DNA of 64,000 nt from Alphaproteobacteria bacterium (lineage in GTDB: Bacteria > Pseudomonadota > Alphaproteobacteria > ATCC43930 > CGMCC-115725): contig JAFAYW010000129.1 of the NCBI GenBank assembly GCA_019240125.1, forward strand, positions 51,751-115,750, written 5' to 3'. Every line of letters starts with the position of its first letter. Positions within the stretch are counted from its first letter, which is position 1. The translations under genes and the position numbers were made by a program. Below the pieces are notes generated by a model, which saw nothing but the letters and a program-made list of their open reading frames with translations, searched no databases and was not told the origin of the DNA. Shown one piece after another: positions 8,583 through 18,252 of the stretch.

Positions 8583-8846
8583 TTACCGAACCGTATCGGC
8601 GTCGCGCGGCGGCAGGTCGCCATAGGCAACGACGCCCCCGCCGCAGGTCTGGCGGTGCAACCATGCCGGCGCCGCGACATCGCCGCCATGCGAAACATTA
8701 TCATAGAGATAGACCGGCCAGCCCAATACGAAGACGACATTGCTGACGACGTCGCGGTTCGCGTTCGGGCAAGGCCCGGTGGCAAAGAATCCGATCAGCA
8801 GGAAGATGATGCCGATCACCAGATAGCCGCCGAATAATCCGCGCAT
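8583..8846 (-). CDS. Small membrane protein of unknown function
   Basis: The 87-residue product begins with a hydrophobic segment (YLVIGIIFLLIGFFATG) after a short MRGLFGG leader, has a second weak hydrophobic stretch (VVSNVVFVLGWPVYLY), and ends in a soluble tail with CGGG. I recognise no family. It lies downstream of addA on the same strand, about 60 bases after its stop, where many alphaproteobacteria have trxA. It converges with xthA and their ends are 26 bases apart. Confidence 0.65.
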   Translation of the reverse strand: MRGLFGGYLVIGIIFLLIGFFATGPCPNANRDVVSNVVFVLGWPVYLYDNVSHGGDVAAPAWLHRQTCGGGVVAYGDLPPRDADTVR

Positions 8847-8909
8847 GGGTCGATCCTTCTGCCACCTCTAAGGAAAAGGACACGCACCGGGGCCACTCGG
8901 TTCCCTGCG

Positions 8910-11900
8910 TCAGTCGGCGAGTTGCCCCGGCAGATGTTTTGCCAACAGGGCATCGCTGATCGGCATCAGGCGGGGCCCGTCCGTCCATAAAAGAGCGCAT
9001 TCCACGCGGCGGCCAGGATAAACCCGGCTGAGCGCCGCCTGATAGGTCGCAAGCTGTTGCAGGTAAGCCGCCGACACCTCCACCTCGGTCGCTGGTGACG
9101 GCCGCACCGTCTTGAAATCCACGATGAGCACCCGCTGGTCCGTCACCACGAGACGGTCGATCTGGCCGGACAGCGCATGATGCCCGATCAGTCCGACGAC
9201 CGGCACTTCGGCCTGCGCATCCGGTCCCCACAGAGGCGCGAACTCGGGCTCGCGCAACACCGCCAGCGTCTCGGTACAAAGTTCCGTCTGTTCCGCTGCA
9301 TTCAAGCTATGCACCGGCAGCGCCAGGAAGCGCCGCGCCGCCGCCTCGCGCTCGCGCTCGGGCAGCTCCGGCAGGCTCTGCAACAACCGGTGCACCAGGA
9401 GGCCGCGCTTGAAGCGGTCACGGCCGGCGGCGGCGAGCGGCGACAGGGTGGCCGGCTCCGGCCCGCTGGGTCGCGATGGCAGCAACGGCTTTGGTGGGGT
9501 CGGCTCGGGCGGCGGCGGCGACAAGGCCCAATTCGGCAGGGGCGCGGTATGCGGCGCGGCGGCTACGAAATGATCGCGGCGCGGCGGTGCGGTCTGTGTC
9601 CCACTCAGTCGCAAGCCATCGCCACCCCACCCGTCGCGCTCTCCGATCAGCGCAGCGGAATCAAATGGCACAGGTTCGGCGATGCCGGCCCAGCCGGATT
9701 GGCACAGCGCATGCCACGACGCCGCCTCGCGCGCCGGTCGTTGGGTCTCCCAACCGCACAGATAAAGCCGGTCCTCGGCCCGGGTCAGCGCCACATAGAG
9801 CAGGCGGCGGTATTCCTGAAGCTGGCGCTGCCGCAGCGCGTCACGCTCGCGGAGGTAGAACGGCGCCTGCAAGGTCTTGCGTGGGCACCATAGCGGCAGA
9901 CCGTGCGCCTCGCTCCAGATCAGCGGCGCCTTGTTGTCGGGGAGCTGCATCGCGTCGGGAATGAACACGACCGGGGCTTCAAGGCCTTTTGCGCCATGCA
10001 CGGTCAGGATGCGCACCTCATCGCGCTGCCGTTCGGCAAAATCGCGTTTGACCTCGATCTCGCCGGCTACCAGCCAGCGCAGAAACCCCTGCAATGACGG
10101 CACGTGCTCGCGCTCATAAGCCAGCGCCAGCGCGAGAAACTCCTCGACCGGGTCGGCCACCTCGGGACCCAGCCGTTCGAGGATCGCGCGCCGCCCGCCT
10201 CCGCCGCCGAGGATTTCGGCGTAGAGCTCGAAAGGAGGCACGTAATCGGCCCGAGCCAGCAGCTCACGAAGCCGCCGCGCCGCCGCATTCATCGCCAGCG
10301 AGTCAGGCGCCTTCTGCTGCAGGCGCCGCCACAAGCTGTCGTAGCCGCGGTTGTAGGCGAGCACGAACAGATCGTCCTCGGTAAGCCCGAAGAGCGGCCC
10401 CTTCAGCACCGTGGCGAGGGTCAGATCATCTTCCGGCAATAGCAGGAAGCGGCCGAGCGCCACGAGATCCTGCACCGCCAGTTGCTCGGTCAGTACCAGG
10501 CGGTCGGCGCCCGCGACCGGTACGTCTCGCTGTTTCAGGGCCCGCAGCAGATCGCCGACAAACTCATTGCGCCGCCGCACCAGCACCATGATGTCGCCGG
10601 GCCGCACCGCGCGGCCGCGCGCCTCAAGGCGCTCACCGGTGGCCAGCCACCGCGCGATCGTCGCGGCGATGCAGCGGGCAAGGCGCGTGCGCGGCTCCGC
10701 AACACGTCGGCGCTGCCCGAGGAAGGCGGTCGCGTCCGGCATTTCCTCCGGTTCGGGCGGCACCGGCGGCCACAACTCGATCAGGCCCGCATGGCCGGCG
10801 CGCGCCGCGACATGACGGATCGCAGCACCATCGAGCGCCACGCCATGCGCCGCCTCATCCTGTCGAAACACTGCATCGACCGCCTGCAATACGGGCTGGG
10901 TCGAGCGGAAGGAAATCTCCAGCGGCACCACCGCCCAGCCCTGTTTGGCCTCATCCGCTTTCGATTGGAAATGCTCGCGCATCCTGACGAAGGCGGCGGG
11001 GTCGGCGCGCTGAAAGCTGTAGATCGATTGCTTGGCGTCGCCGACCGCGAAAACGGTGCGCGCACGCTCCGCCGCGCCGTCGCCGGCGAAGAACTCGGCT
11101 GCCAAAGCGGCCACGATATCCCATTGTTCGGGATTGGTGTCCTGCGCCTCGTCGATCAGGATGTGGTCGATCCCGCCATCAAGCTTGAACAACACCCAGG
11201 GTGCTACCCCCGGTCGGCGCAGCAGATCGAGCGCCCGCGTCACCAGATCGTCGTAATCAAGCAACCCCTGCAGCCGCTTGCGTCTGGTGTAGGCGCACAA
11301 CAGCGCATCGCCAAGGCGTACCAGCGCGACGGTCGCCTCGCCCAGCGCAACCGCGGCGCGGTCGCGCTGCAGTCGCAGAATGCGCTCGGCCTCGCGCTGC
11401 AAGGCCTCGACGATTTCAGGACCTCCGCCACGCTTTGCGGCGGCGCCCGTAATCAACACCTGCCGGATCGCGCCCTCCTCGGTGAGGAAGGCGCTGATGT
11501 AGTCGTCCAGAAACAGGCGGCGCTCACCGGGGCTGGCGCCCCAACGCGCGACCAGCCTGCCGCGCGCCCGGTCGCTGGGCGAGCCGGTCGCCAGAGCCGC
11601 CGCGGCGGCGCGCAGTGCCGCCTCGTCGCCGGCGCCGGAGGCGCAGAACGCCGCCGTGACATCATCGACGCTGATATCTGCTGGAATTTCCAGGCGGGCG
11701 CAGAGCCGGCGCCGCATCGCCGCCTCGCCATCGGCGAGCGCGGCGCACAACTTGCCGCGCTCGGCGACGAGCGCGGTCATCAGCGCGATAAAGCTATCCT
11801 CGGCGGCATAGCGGGCGACAACCGCCAGCGCCTCGGCAAAGGCCGGCGCGCTGCCGTCGCGCGCTGCGGCGATCACCGTTTCCGCCGCCTCGGCCAACGC

Positions 11901-12374
11901 CTCGCCTGCGCTACGCTCATCGATCACGGTAAATTCCGGCGCCACCCCCGCCTCCAGCGGAAAGCGTCGCAGCAGCGATTGGCAGAACGCGTGGATGGTC
12001 ACGATCTTGGCGCCGCCCGGAACATCGAGAACTTTGGCGAAAAGCTGTCGGGCACGCGCCACATCGTGTTCATCGGGATCGATGCCGGTCAGCGCGACCA
12101 GCTCCTGCCGCAGCTGCCCCGGCGGCATCGTCGTCCAGGCGGCGAGCCGGGCATTTATGCGGTTCGCCATCTCCGCCGCCGCGGCGCGGGTAAACGTCAG
12201 GCACAGGAGACGCGCCGGATCGGAGCCGTGCAGCATCAGCGCGAGCAGCCGGTCGGTCAACACTTTGGTCTTGCCGGTGCCGGCCGAAGCCGCCACCCAT
12301 ACAGATTCTGCCGGACGCAGGGCGCGGCGTGGGGCCCTGCCAGCGTCTTCGACCCGGTTATCGACCAGGTTCAC
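8910..12374 (-). CDS. addA: Double-strand break repair helicase-nuclease AddA
   Basis: The 1154-residue protein is a UvrD/SF1 helicase fused to a C-terminal nuclease. Visible motifs are Walker A ASAGTGKTKVLTDRL near residue 30, the Q-rich LCLTFTRAAAAEMANRI (motif Ia), Walker B HILIDEAQDTNPEQW near 405, FAVGDAKQSIYSFQRAD (motif III), LTVHGAKGLEAPVVF near 790, YVALTRAEDRLYL, and the PD-(D/E)xK nuclease core VLIVDFKTVRP near 1080. With AddB it resects double-strand ends for RecA-dependent repair. The start codon overlaps the addB stop (ATGA), so the two subunits are translationally coupled. Confidence 0.96.
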   Translation of the reverse strand: MNLVDNRVEDAGRAPRRALRPAESVWVAASAGTGKTKVLTDRLLALMLHGSDPARLLCLTFTRAAAAEMANRINARLAAWTTMPPGQLRQELVALTGIDPDEHDVARARQLFAKVLDVPGGAKIVTIHAFCQSLLRRFPLEAGVAPEFTVIDERSAGEALAEAAETVIAAARDGSAPAFAEALAVVARYAAEDSFIALMTALVAERGKLCAALADGEAAMRRRLCARLEIPADISVDDVTAAFCASGAGDEAALRAAAAALATGSPSDRARGRLVARWGASPGERRLFLDDYISAFLTEEGAIRQVLITGAAAKRGGGPEIVEALQREAERILRLQRDRAAVALGEATVALVRLGDALLCAYTRRKRLQGLLDYDDLVTRALDLLRRPGVAPWVLFKLDGGIDHILIDEAQDTNPEQWDIVAALAAEFFAGDGAAERARTVFAVGDAKQSIYSFQRADPAAFVRMREHFQSKADEAKQGWAVVPLEISFRSTQPVLQAVDAVFRQDEAAHGVALDGAAIRHVAARAGHAGLIELWPPVPPEPEEMPDATAFLGQRRRVAEPRTRLARCIAATIARWLATGERLEARGRAVRPGDIMVLVRRRNEFVGDLLRALKQRDVPVAGADRLVLTEQLAVQDLVALGRFLLLPEDDLTLATVLKGPLFGLTEDDLFVLAYNRGYDSLWRRLQQKAPDSLAMNAAARRLRELLARADYVPPFELYAEILGGGGGRRAILERLGPEVADPVEEFLALALAYEREHVPSLQGFLRWLVAGEIEVKRDFAERQRDEVRILTVHGAKGLEAPVVFIPDAMQLPDNKAPLIWSEAHGLPLWCPRKTLQAPFYLRERDALRQRQLQEYRRLLYVALTRAEDRLYLCGWETQRPAREAASWHALCQSGWAGIAEPVPFDSAALIGERDGWGGDGLRLSGTQTAPPRRDHFVAAAPHTAPLPNWALSPPPPEPTPPKPLLPSRPSGPEPATLSPLAAAGRDRFKRGLLVHRLLQSLPELPEREREAAARRFLALPVHSLNAAEQTELCTETLAVLREPEFAPLWGPDAQAEVPVVGLIGHHALSGQIDRLVVTDQRVLIVDFKTVRPSPATEVEVSAAYLQQLATYQAALSRVYPGRRVECALLWTDGPRLMPISDALLAKHLPGQLAD

Positions 12375-15300
12375 GCGCCCGCCTCGCTATCGGTCTCGTT
12401 CAGCCGCTCAAGGTGCTCGTAATCGGAATAGCTCGGCTTCCACTGCGGCACCGGCACCGGCAAATATGGCATCGCCGGATCGTCATAGCGGTCGATCATA
12501 TCGCAGACCTGCGCGTACACCGTATCGACCAGTGCCATGGGATCGGCCGTTGCGACTCCCGTTATGGCGCCAGCCGGCTCGGTGCCGGACAGGCGCCAAT
12601 ATTCCATGGCACTGGTCAGCGCACCATTCGCCAGCCCCTCGAAATCGCCATGACGAGCGATCGCTGCTTCCAGCGGCAACTGCACCGCGACGCCTGCCTC
12701 GATATCCCTTTTTTTCGGGACTGTTCCGGTCTTGTAGTCAATCACGACCAGTTCACCGCTTTGCAGTCGGTCGATGCGGTCGGCAATGGCGGTGATCGTG
12801 AACGGACCACCGCGCGCCGGCAGCACCACTCGCCCCTTCAATTCGCTGTGGCTCTCCGCGATGTCGGGCCGCCGCATCGTCTCGGCCGCGACAAACCACT
12901 GCACGATCCGCTCAAAACGGGGCCACCAAAACGCCCAAACGCCCGGCCGGGTCAGATACGGCCCAAAGCACTCGCGCCCGATCGCGAGGAGTTCCGCGTG
13001 AGCGTCGCTCGGAAAATCATGTGGGTGACGGCGAACAAATCTCGCGAGCGCATCGTGCATCGTGATGCCGCGTTCGGCATAGCCGGGATCGGCATCCAGT
13101 TCGTTGAGCGCGCGCAGACGCAGGATGTGGCGGGCATAGATCGCATAGGGGTCCCGGATCAGCGTTTCGATCTGCGTCACCGAGAGCTGGCGCGGCCTTG
13201 CCTTGCGCGGCGGGCGCGGCATCGCCACCGGGGTCGGGATGCGGCGCGCCGGCTGGTCGTGCATCAGCGCCGCCGCCTCGATCTCGAGGTCGCCGGTCAA
13301 CGCGCCGTCCAGTCCGACTGCGCGCAGAACCGTGTCGAGCCGCAACAGCCAGCGCGACGGCACGGTTGGCGCTCCCTCGCGCCGCGTCGCGCGGGTCAGC
13401 GCCACCTGAGGTGCCCCCAACGCTTGCGCGAAATCATGCGCAGCCATGCCGATCGTCCGTTCGGGCACCGCGATGCCGAATTCCTGGCGCATCTGCCGCG
13501 ACATCCACGGATCGAACGCGGCCGGCCCCGGCCAGGTGCCCTCATTGAGGCCGCCAAGCACCAGCAGATCGGCCTGCTGCAAGCGCGCCTCAACAAGCCC
13601 CCAGATCGCTAACCGCGGATGGCTGCCAAACGGCGGCCGCACCACCGCGGCCGCCGCCAGTGCCTCGAACAGGGCCGGGTAATGCCGCCCGGGGAGCGCG
13701 GGAAAACAGGCGGCCGCATCGATCAATTCGTGGCAGAACCGCGCCGCTGCCTCGCCCGCCGCCTCGCGCCACAGCCGCGCCGTGCCGGTTTCGCCGTCGG
13801 TCGCGGCGAGATGCTCGGCGGCGGCGATATGCGCGGCAACAAGCTCGTCAAGCCGGATCTCGTCGCGCTGCAACCGTTCGGCCAGCGCGCCGAGGCAACG
13901 CTCCAGCCGATCGACAAAGGGCCGCAGCGATGCCTGCTTCTCGGTCAGCGCGGCGCGCAAACCGATGAAGCCCGGCGCCGGCCGGGGCCCGCGGATCGCG
14001 GTTTCGAGGCGGCGCGCCTCGTCGCGGAACCTCTCCGGTGGCAACCCACCGGCCGCCAGCGGGTGTTTCAGCGTCGCCAGGAGCGGCACCGGCGCCAGCG
14101 TGCTATCCGCCAGTTCGAGCACCAGCCGCAGAAATGCCCCGGGTGCCGTGCGATTGAGCGGCAGCCCGGCGGAGTCGTCGATATCGATGCCCCAGCGGCG
14201 CAGTTCCGCCGCTACCCGCCGGGCCAGTTCGCGATCCGGCGTGACCAGCGCGGCCGTCGCCTCGGGTTGTTCGAGCGCCCGCCGCAACAGCAGCGCGATC
14301 GTGATCGCCTCATCCTGCGGGCTGGCGCAGTCGTAACGAGTGAGGCCGTCGAGGGTTGCCGCCGGTTCGGGCGGCAGGTCGCGCCAGATATCGGTCATCG
14401 CTGCCGGCCGCATCGCCTCGGCCGCCAGATGCAACCGTCGCTGGCGCGGTTGTGTGGTCGCCGCAACGCGCTGTTCTGTGGTCGCCGCGCTGCGCGCAGG
14501 CCAATCGCGCACCTGCTCCGGCGGTATTTCCAGATCGGCCAGCAGTTTCGCGGTCAGGTGCTGTGGATGCGACGGCTCGTGCGCGATCTGCTCCCAGGCG
14601 GCGGCGTCGCAGGAGCGATCGAGCCCGGCCAGGACCACCCTGCCCTGCTCCATCCAGGCGACAGCCGAGACAAGATCGGTCAGCGCCGGGATGCCGCCAG
14701 TCAATCCGGCGGCGATCACCGGCCCGGCGGGCGGCGCTTTGCGCCATTGCTCGGCCTGGCGTCGCAACAGCCGGTTGCGGCGCTCCGCCGGGTCAAGCGC
14801 GCCCTCTACCTCCAGGATGTTCGGCCAATTCTGTGGCAGCAGTTTCAGGAAATTGAGCACGGTCTGCCAATGCGCGGCATGCTCGGCAGGCGCCAACGTG
14901 TCAAGCCGCGCGAAATCGGCGCCCTCGCTGGTCGCGGTATCAAGCAGCCGCGCCAGGGCTGCGGCCAGGGCCGCGGCCTGCCCCGGCAATAGCGGCGTCT
15001 CGTCATTACGTTCGCTCCACCGCAAGACCAGCCGGGTCAGCAGCAGGCGGCGCCGCAGATCGGGGATGGCCGGCGGGATCGCCAGCGTCGGGTCGTCGGC
15101 GGCCTCGGAGGCGATCGCGACCTCGTCGTCATCGAGATCGCCAACCGGGCGCAGCCGCGGCAACAGCAGCGGCGCGCCGGGATCGCCACCCTCGGCGGTC
15201 AGCCGCAGAAACGCCTCGCGCAGCGAGCGCGCGGCGCGCCGCGTCGGCAGCAGCACGGTCATTCGCGACAGCCGCAGCGGATCACCCTCCGCCATGTCGA

Positions 15301-15430
15301 GCAGGCCCGCCGCCAAGCTCGCCAGGAACGGCCGTTCCGGCGCGATGCTGAATATATGCGGCCGCCCGGGACGCGGCGGCGGATCGTTATCGTTCGACAC
15401 GGTGCGACGCGAAGCGGGCGCGGGTGGCAT
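12371..15430 (-). CDS. addB: Double-strand break repair protein AddB
   Basis: About 1019 residues, the usual size for alphaproteobacterial AddB. It has an inactive helicase-like N-terminal half (TVLLPTRRAARSLREAFL near residue 60, LLLPRLRPVGDLDDDE) and a C-terminal PD-(D/E)xK nuclease with VVIDYKTGTVPKKRDI near 925. The family-typical LSVTQIETLIRDPYAIYA precedes the nuclease domain. I choose the ATG at 15430 because GGAAGG lies five bases upstream; a GTG at 15400 and an ATG at 15472 are also in frame. The chosen start overlaps the murU gene by 44 bases. It partners with AddA encoded next. Confidence 0.93.
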   Translation of the reverse strand: MPPAPASRRTVSNDNDPPPRPGRPHIFSIAPERPFLASLAAGLLDMAEGDPLRLSRMTVLLPTRRAARSLREAFLRLTAEGGDPGAPLLLPRLRPVGDLDDDEVAIASEAADDPTLAIPPAIPDLRRRLLLTRLVLRWSERNDETPLLPGQAAALAAALARLLDTATSEGADFARLDTLAPAEHAAHWQTVLNFLKLLPQNWPNILEVEGALDPAERRNRLLRRQAEQWRKAPPAGPVIAAGLTGGIPALTDLVSAVAWMEQGRVVLAGLDRSCDAAAWEQIAHEPSHPQHLTAKLLADLEIPPEQVRDWPARSAATTEQRVAATTQPRQRRLHLAAEAMRPAAMTDIWRDLPPEPAATLDGLTRYDCASPQDEAITIALLLRRALEQPEATAALVTPDRELARRVAAELRRWGIDIDDSAGLPLNRTAPGAFLRLVLELADSTLAPVPLLATLKHPLAAGGLPPERFRDEARRLETAIRGPRPAPGFIGLRAALTEKQASLRPFVDRLERCLGALAERLQRDEIRLDELVAAHIAAAEHLAATDGETGTARLWREAAGEAAARFCHELIDAAACFPALPGRHYPALFEALAAAAVVRPPFGSHPRLAIWGLVEARLQQADLLVLGGLNEGTWPGPAAFDPWMSRQMRQEFGIAVPERTIGMAAHDFAQALGAPQVALTRATRREGAPTVPSRWLLRLDTVLRAVGLDGALTGDLEIEAAALMHDQPARRIPTPVAMPRPPRKARPRQLSVTQIETLIRDPYAIYARHILRLRALNELDADPGYAERGITMHDALARFVRRHPHDFPSDAHAELLAIGRECFGPYLTRPGVWAFWWPRFERIVQWFVAAETMRRPDIAESHSELKGRVVLPARGGPFTITAIADRIDRLQSGELVVIDYKTGTVPKKRDIEAGVAVQLPLEAAIARHGDFEGLANGALTSAMEYWRLSGTEPAGAITGVATADPMALVDTVYAQVCDMIDRYDDPAMPYLPVPVPQWKPSYSDYEHLERLNETDSEAGA

Positions 15431-16109
15431 CGAGGCCTTCCGGCGTGCCGACGTGATACCACTCGCCATCATGCACGATGGCGCAGAGCCGGCCCGCGGC
15501 TTCGGCCTGGTTATAGACGCGGTTCAGCGAAAACCGGCCGGGCGCCATCCCGTCAAAGGCGCGACGGTGCAGGAGCTGGATGCCGCTGAACAGAAACGGC
15601 GCGATCTCCCGCTCGCCGCGACGCCGCGGCAGCCCGAGCGGGTCGAGGAAAAAATCGCCTTGCCCCTCATATCCGACCGCTGCCGCGGTGCGCTGAAACA
15701 GCAACAGTGCATCCATCGTGTCGGGATCGAAACCGGCGGCGAGGCGCGCCAAAGCGTGCTCCTTGCCGTCGAGCCACAGCACGTCGCTATTAACCGCAAA
15801 GAACATCTCGCCGAGCCGCGGCAGCGCGTGCAAGACGCCACCCCCGGTTTCGAGCAGCTCCTCCTCGTGCGAAATCTCGATCGGCGGCGCGGCGCGCCGG
15901 GCGAGATGGGCGGCAACCATCTCGGCCTTGTAATGCGTGTTGACGACCACGCGCTCGACCCCGACCAGCGCCAGACGGTCGATCGCATGGTCGAGCAGAG
16001 TGCGGCCGGCAATCTCCATCAGCGGCTTGGGCGTGGCGTCGCTCAACGGCCGCATCCGGGTGCCGAGCCCGGCGGCCAGGACCATTCCGGTTTTCGGGAA
16101 CGCGATCAT
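15387..16109 (-). CDS. murU: Sugar nucleotidyltransferase, probable MurNAc-1-phosphate uridylyltransferase
   Basis: The 240-residue protein has the nucleotidyltransferase signature GMVLAAGLGTRMRPLSDATPKPL near the N-terminus (Gly-rich loop and the Lys of TPKPL), the NSDVLW metal-binding aspartate near 107, and a C-terminal WYHVGTPEGL. It directly follows an AmgK-like sugar kinase with an ATGA overlap. In Pseudomonas putida and Caulobacter this pair phosphorylates MurNAc and GlcNAc at C1 and converts MurNAc-1-P to UDP-MurNAc, bypassing de novo peptidoglycan precursor synthesis and giving fosfomycin tolerance. The name rests on family resemblance plus that pairing; mannose-1-phosphate guanylyltransferase is the alternative annotation. 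Confidence 0.85.
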   Translation of the reverse strand: MIAFPKTGMVLAAGLGTRMRPLSDATPKPLMEIAGRTLLDHAIDRLALVGVERVVVNTHYKAEMVAAHLARRAAPPIEISHEEELLETGGGVLHALPRLGEMFFAVNSDVLWLDGKEHALARLAAGFDPDTMDALLLFQRTAAAVGYEGQGDFFLDPLGLPRRRGEREIAPFLFSGIQLLHRRAFDGMAPGRFSLNRVYNQAEAAGRLCAIVHDGEWYHVGTPEGLDATRARFASHRVER

Positions 16110-17122
16110 GCCGCCGGAGCCCGCCGCAGGTCAGCCGGCAGGTGCCGGTCGAGCCAGTGGGCGATCGGCCGCAAGGCCGACTCGCGCCGGATGTCGTCCT
16201 CGAGCAGCCGCCACACGCGCGGGATATGACGCAGGTAGCCGGGTTTGCCGTCGCGTCGCCAGAGCCGGGTGAAGATGCCGATGATCTTGCAATTGCGCTG
16301 CGCCGCCAGAACGGCCGCTCCGCGCTTAAAGGCAGCACGGTCATGTGCGGGGAAAGCCCCGAGATAACGCTCGATCATCGCATCCCGCAATGCGGCCGGC
16401 ACATCGCGGCGTGCATCTTCGAGCAGCGATACGAGGTCATAGGCCGGCGCGCCGCATACCGCATCCTGGAAGTCGAGCAACCCGCAACGCTGCACACCAG
16501 AGCGCTCCGGCAACAGCAGCAGATTATCGACGTGATAATCGCGCAGGACCAGGGTCGGCGGCGCCTCTGCCGCGTCTTCCAGAACATGATGCCAGCGCAG
16601 GAGGTAATCCTGCCGCGCTTCGGTAGAGAGCGGCGCCCCCGTCATACTGGGGACATACCAGTCGACCAGCAGTGCCGCTTCACCCACGAGGCGCTCGGAA
16701 TCATACGTTGGCAGGTTCGGTGGCCCGGACTCGGCAACCGCGCGGTGAAGCGCGATCAGCGTTTCGATCGCCAATGAATACAGTGCAGTTTCATCGCCGC
16801 CATCCGCCAGCAAACGGGTGTAGACGTCATCGCCAAAATCCTCGATCAACAGAAACCCGCGAGCGCGATCCTGCGCGTAGATCCGCGGTGCGCTCAGCCC
16901 GAGCCCCCGCAACAATCCGGCAACAGTGAGATACGGCGCGACATCTTCGTGCGGCGGCGGCGCATCCATCAGCACCACCCGACGGGCGCCATCGACCAGC
17001 CTGTAGTAGCGCCGGAACGAGGCATCCGCTGCGAGAACTCTTGGGCGAACGCCGCGCCAGCCGCTTGTCGCCAGGAAATCGGCCAGCGCCGCGCGGCGCG
17101 CGTCCTCCCCTGCGTCAAGCAT
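16106..17122 (-). CDS. amgK: Aminoglycoside phosphotransferase-fold sugar kinase, probable AmgK
   Basis: The 338-residue protein has the APH/choline-kinase fold: a nucleotide-binding lobe with VVLMDAPPPHED near 55 and LLIEDFGDDVY near 95, then the catalytic loop VLRDYHVDNLLLLPE near 208 (HxDxxxxN type) and LLDFQDAVCGAPAYDLVSLL near 232 with the metal-binding Asp. It matches anomeric MurNAc/GlcNAc kinases (AmgK) rather than antibiotic resistance enzymes, and the next gene is the MurU partner. Its ATG overlaps the end of tsaE by eight bases. In-frame starts further upstream fall inside tsaE and are not credible. Confidence 0.85.
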   Translation of the reverse strand: MLDAGEDARRAALADFLATSGWRGVRPRVLAADASFRRYYRLVDGARRVVLMDAPPPHEDVAPYLTVAGLLRGLGLSAPRIYAQDRARGFLLIEDFGDDVYTRLLADGGDETALYSLAIETLIALHRAVAESGPPNLPTYDSERLVGEAALLVDWYVPSMTGAPLSTEARQDYLLRWHHVLEDAAEAPPTLVLRDYHVDNLLLLPERSGVQRCGLLDFQDAVCGAPAYDLVSLLEDARRDVPAALRDAMIERYLGAFPAHDRAAFKRGAAVLAAQRNCKIIGIFTRLWRRDGKPGYLRHIPRVWRLLEDDIRRESALRPIAHWLDRHLPADLRRAPAA

Positions 17123-17576
17123 GGAACGCGAATTCCCGCAGACGCTCGTCCCAGTCTCCGCCAGCCGAAAGCACCGCCCGTCGCGCATTCGGCTCATCGC
17201 CGGGCGACAGCAATATCTCCAACCGGCGCGGCGGGATATGCGCGCCGAACCGTTCGGGCCATTCGACCAGTGAAATCGCGTTGTCAAAGGCCTCTTCGAT
17301 GCCGAGTTCCCACGCCTCCTCCGGATCGCGGAGACGATAACCGTCGAAATGCCAGATCGGCGCCGCCTCGAATTCATAAACCTGCACCAGCGTAAAGGTC
17401 GGGCTCGGCACCTCTTCAGCCCGGCCGAGTGTCCGGATGAAGGCGCGCGCAAAGCTTGTCTTGCCGGCGCCAAGTTCGCCCCGCAACGCGATCACATCGC
17501 CGGCACGCGCCAGGAGCGCGAGCTGCGCGGCAAGCCTCTGGGTCGCTCGTTCATCGGGCAGATCGATGGATAGCAT
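17115..17576 (-). CDS. tsaE: tRNA threonylcarbamoyladenosine biosynthesis ATPase TsaE
   Basis: The 153-residue protein has Walker A GELGAGKTSFARAF near residue 35, the family motif SPTFTLVQVYE near 65, HFDGYRLRDPEE near 82, and LVEWPERF near 112. It is the ATPase that, with TsaB and TsaD, makes the t6A modification on tRNAs that read ANN codons. The start is the ATG of MLSIDLPDE; in-frame sequence upstream is not protein-like. It is the first gene of the overlapping run tsaE-amgK-murU-addB-addA. Confidence 0.94.
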   Translation of the reverse strand: MLSIDLPDERATQRLAAQLALLARAGDVIALRGELGAGKTSFARAFIRTLGRAEEVPSPTFTLVQVYEFEAAPIWHFDGYRLRDPEEAWELGIEEAFDNAISLVEWPERFGAHIPPRRLEILLSPGDEPNARRAVLSAGGDWDERLREFAFHA

Positions 17577-17623
17577 CACCACAGTTTGTATAATGCGCAG
17601 GCGACGCTCGCAATATCTGCGAG

Positions 17624-18202
17624 TTATGCGATCAGTCGGTCCAGCAGCCACGCCGGCAGATTGCCCCAGAGTGACGGATTGGGACCGCCGCCACGCTTGC
17701 TGGCATCGCAAGCGCACAGGATGCCAATGGCCGAGCCGTCGGCAGCGACGATCGGCGCGCCGGACATGCCGCCAACCAGGTCGCACGCCGCGTTCGTCAG
17801 CCATAATAGGGGGCCTGTCACCCGTACGTCGCAGCGGAACCAGGCGCCGTTCAGCGATGGCAGCCAGACCGGCAGCGCGCGGCCCTCGGGCCCTGCCCGC
17901 CCCAGCTGGAAGGCGGAAGCTGGCGCCAGGCTAGCGTGTTCCGCAATCTGAAGCGCCGCGATGTCGCCGACCCAATCGGCGAATACACACGCGGCGGCGG
18001 CGCGCTCATGAGGCGCGGCCAGGCTGGCGACAAGGCCATCATACCGCGGCCTCGCGTCGGCGATGGCGCCTGCGGCCACGTGCTCCCGAGGCAGGCAATG
18101 CGCTGCAGTAACAAGAACGCGCGCGCGTTCCGGACCGAGCGCAAACCCGAGCCCGCCACCAATCCGATACAGCGACTCACTCCATTGCGATCGGCTTTGC
18201 AT
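17624..18202 (-). CDS. Trypsin-like serine protease
   Basis: The 192-residue protein has a complete chymotrypsin-type triad: His in LVTAAHCLP near residue 33, Asp in ADWVGDIAALQI near 80, and Ser in GGMSGAPIV near 143 (usual GNSGGP replaced by GMSGAP). There is no clear signal peptide and the chain is short, lacking a PDZ domain, so it is not a DegP-type chaperone protease. The two cysteines of AHC and CD could form a disulfide if exported. It lies between tsaE and a divergent efflux operon. Substrate unknown. Confidence 0.82.
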   Translation of the reverse strand: MQSRSQWSESLYRIGGGLGFALGPERARVLVTAAHCLPREHVAAGAIADARPRYDGLVASLAAPHERAAAACVFADWVGDIAALQIAEHASLAPASAFQLGRAGPEGRALPVWLPSLNGAWFRCDVRVTGPLLWLTNAACDLVGGMSGAPIVAADGSAIGILCACDASKRGGGPNPSLWGNLPAWLLDRLIA

Positions 18203-18252
18203 CCATTTCTCGCCTTGGGGCTGGGTATTCCGCCGCAGCCGCTTTCGCCTTT

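Noticed and set aside
10482..12422. 646-codon plus-strand frame opposite addA
   Set aside because: Antisense to a firmly identified helicase; composition is Arg/Gln/Ala-rich shadow sequence without motifs.
12329..16229. Three long plus-strand frames (427, 457 and 629 codons) opposite addB, murU and amgK
   Set aside because: All are antisense shadows of well-supported genes and show no domain.
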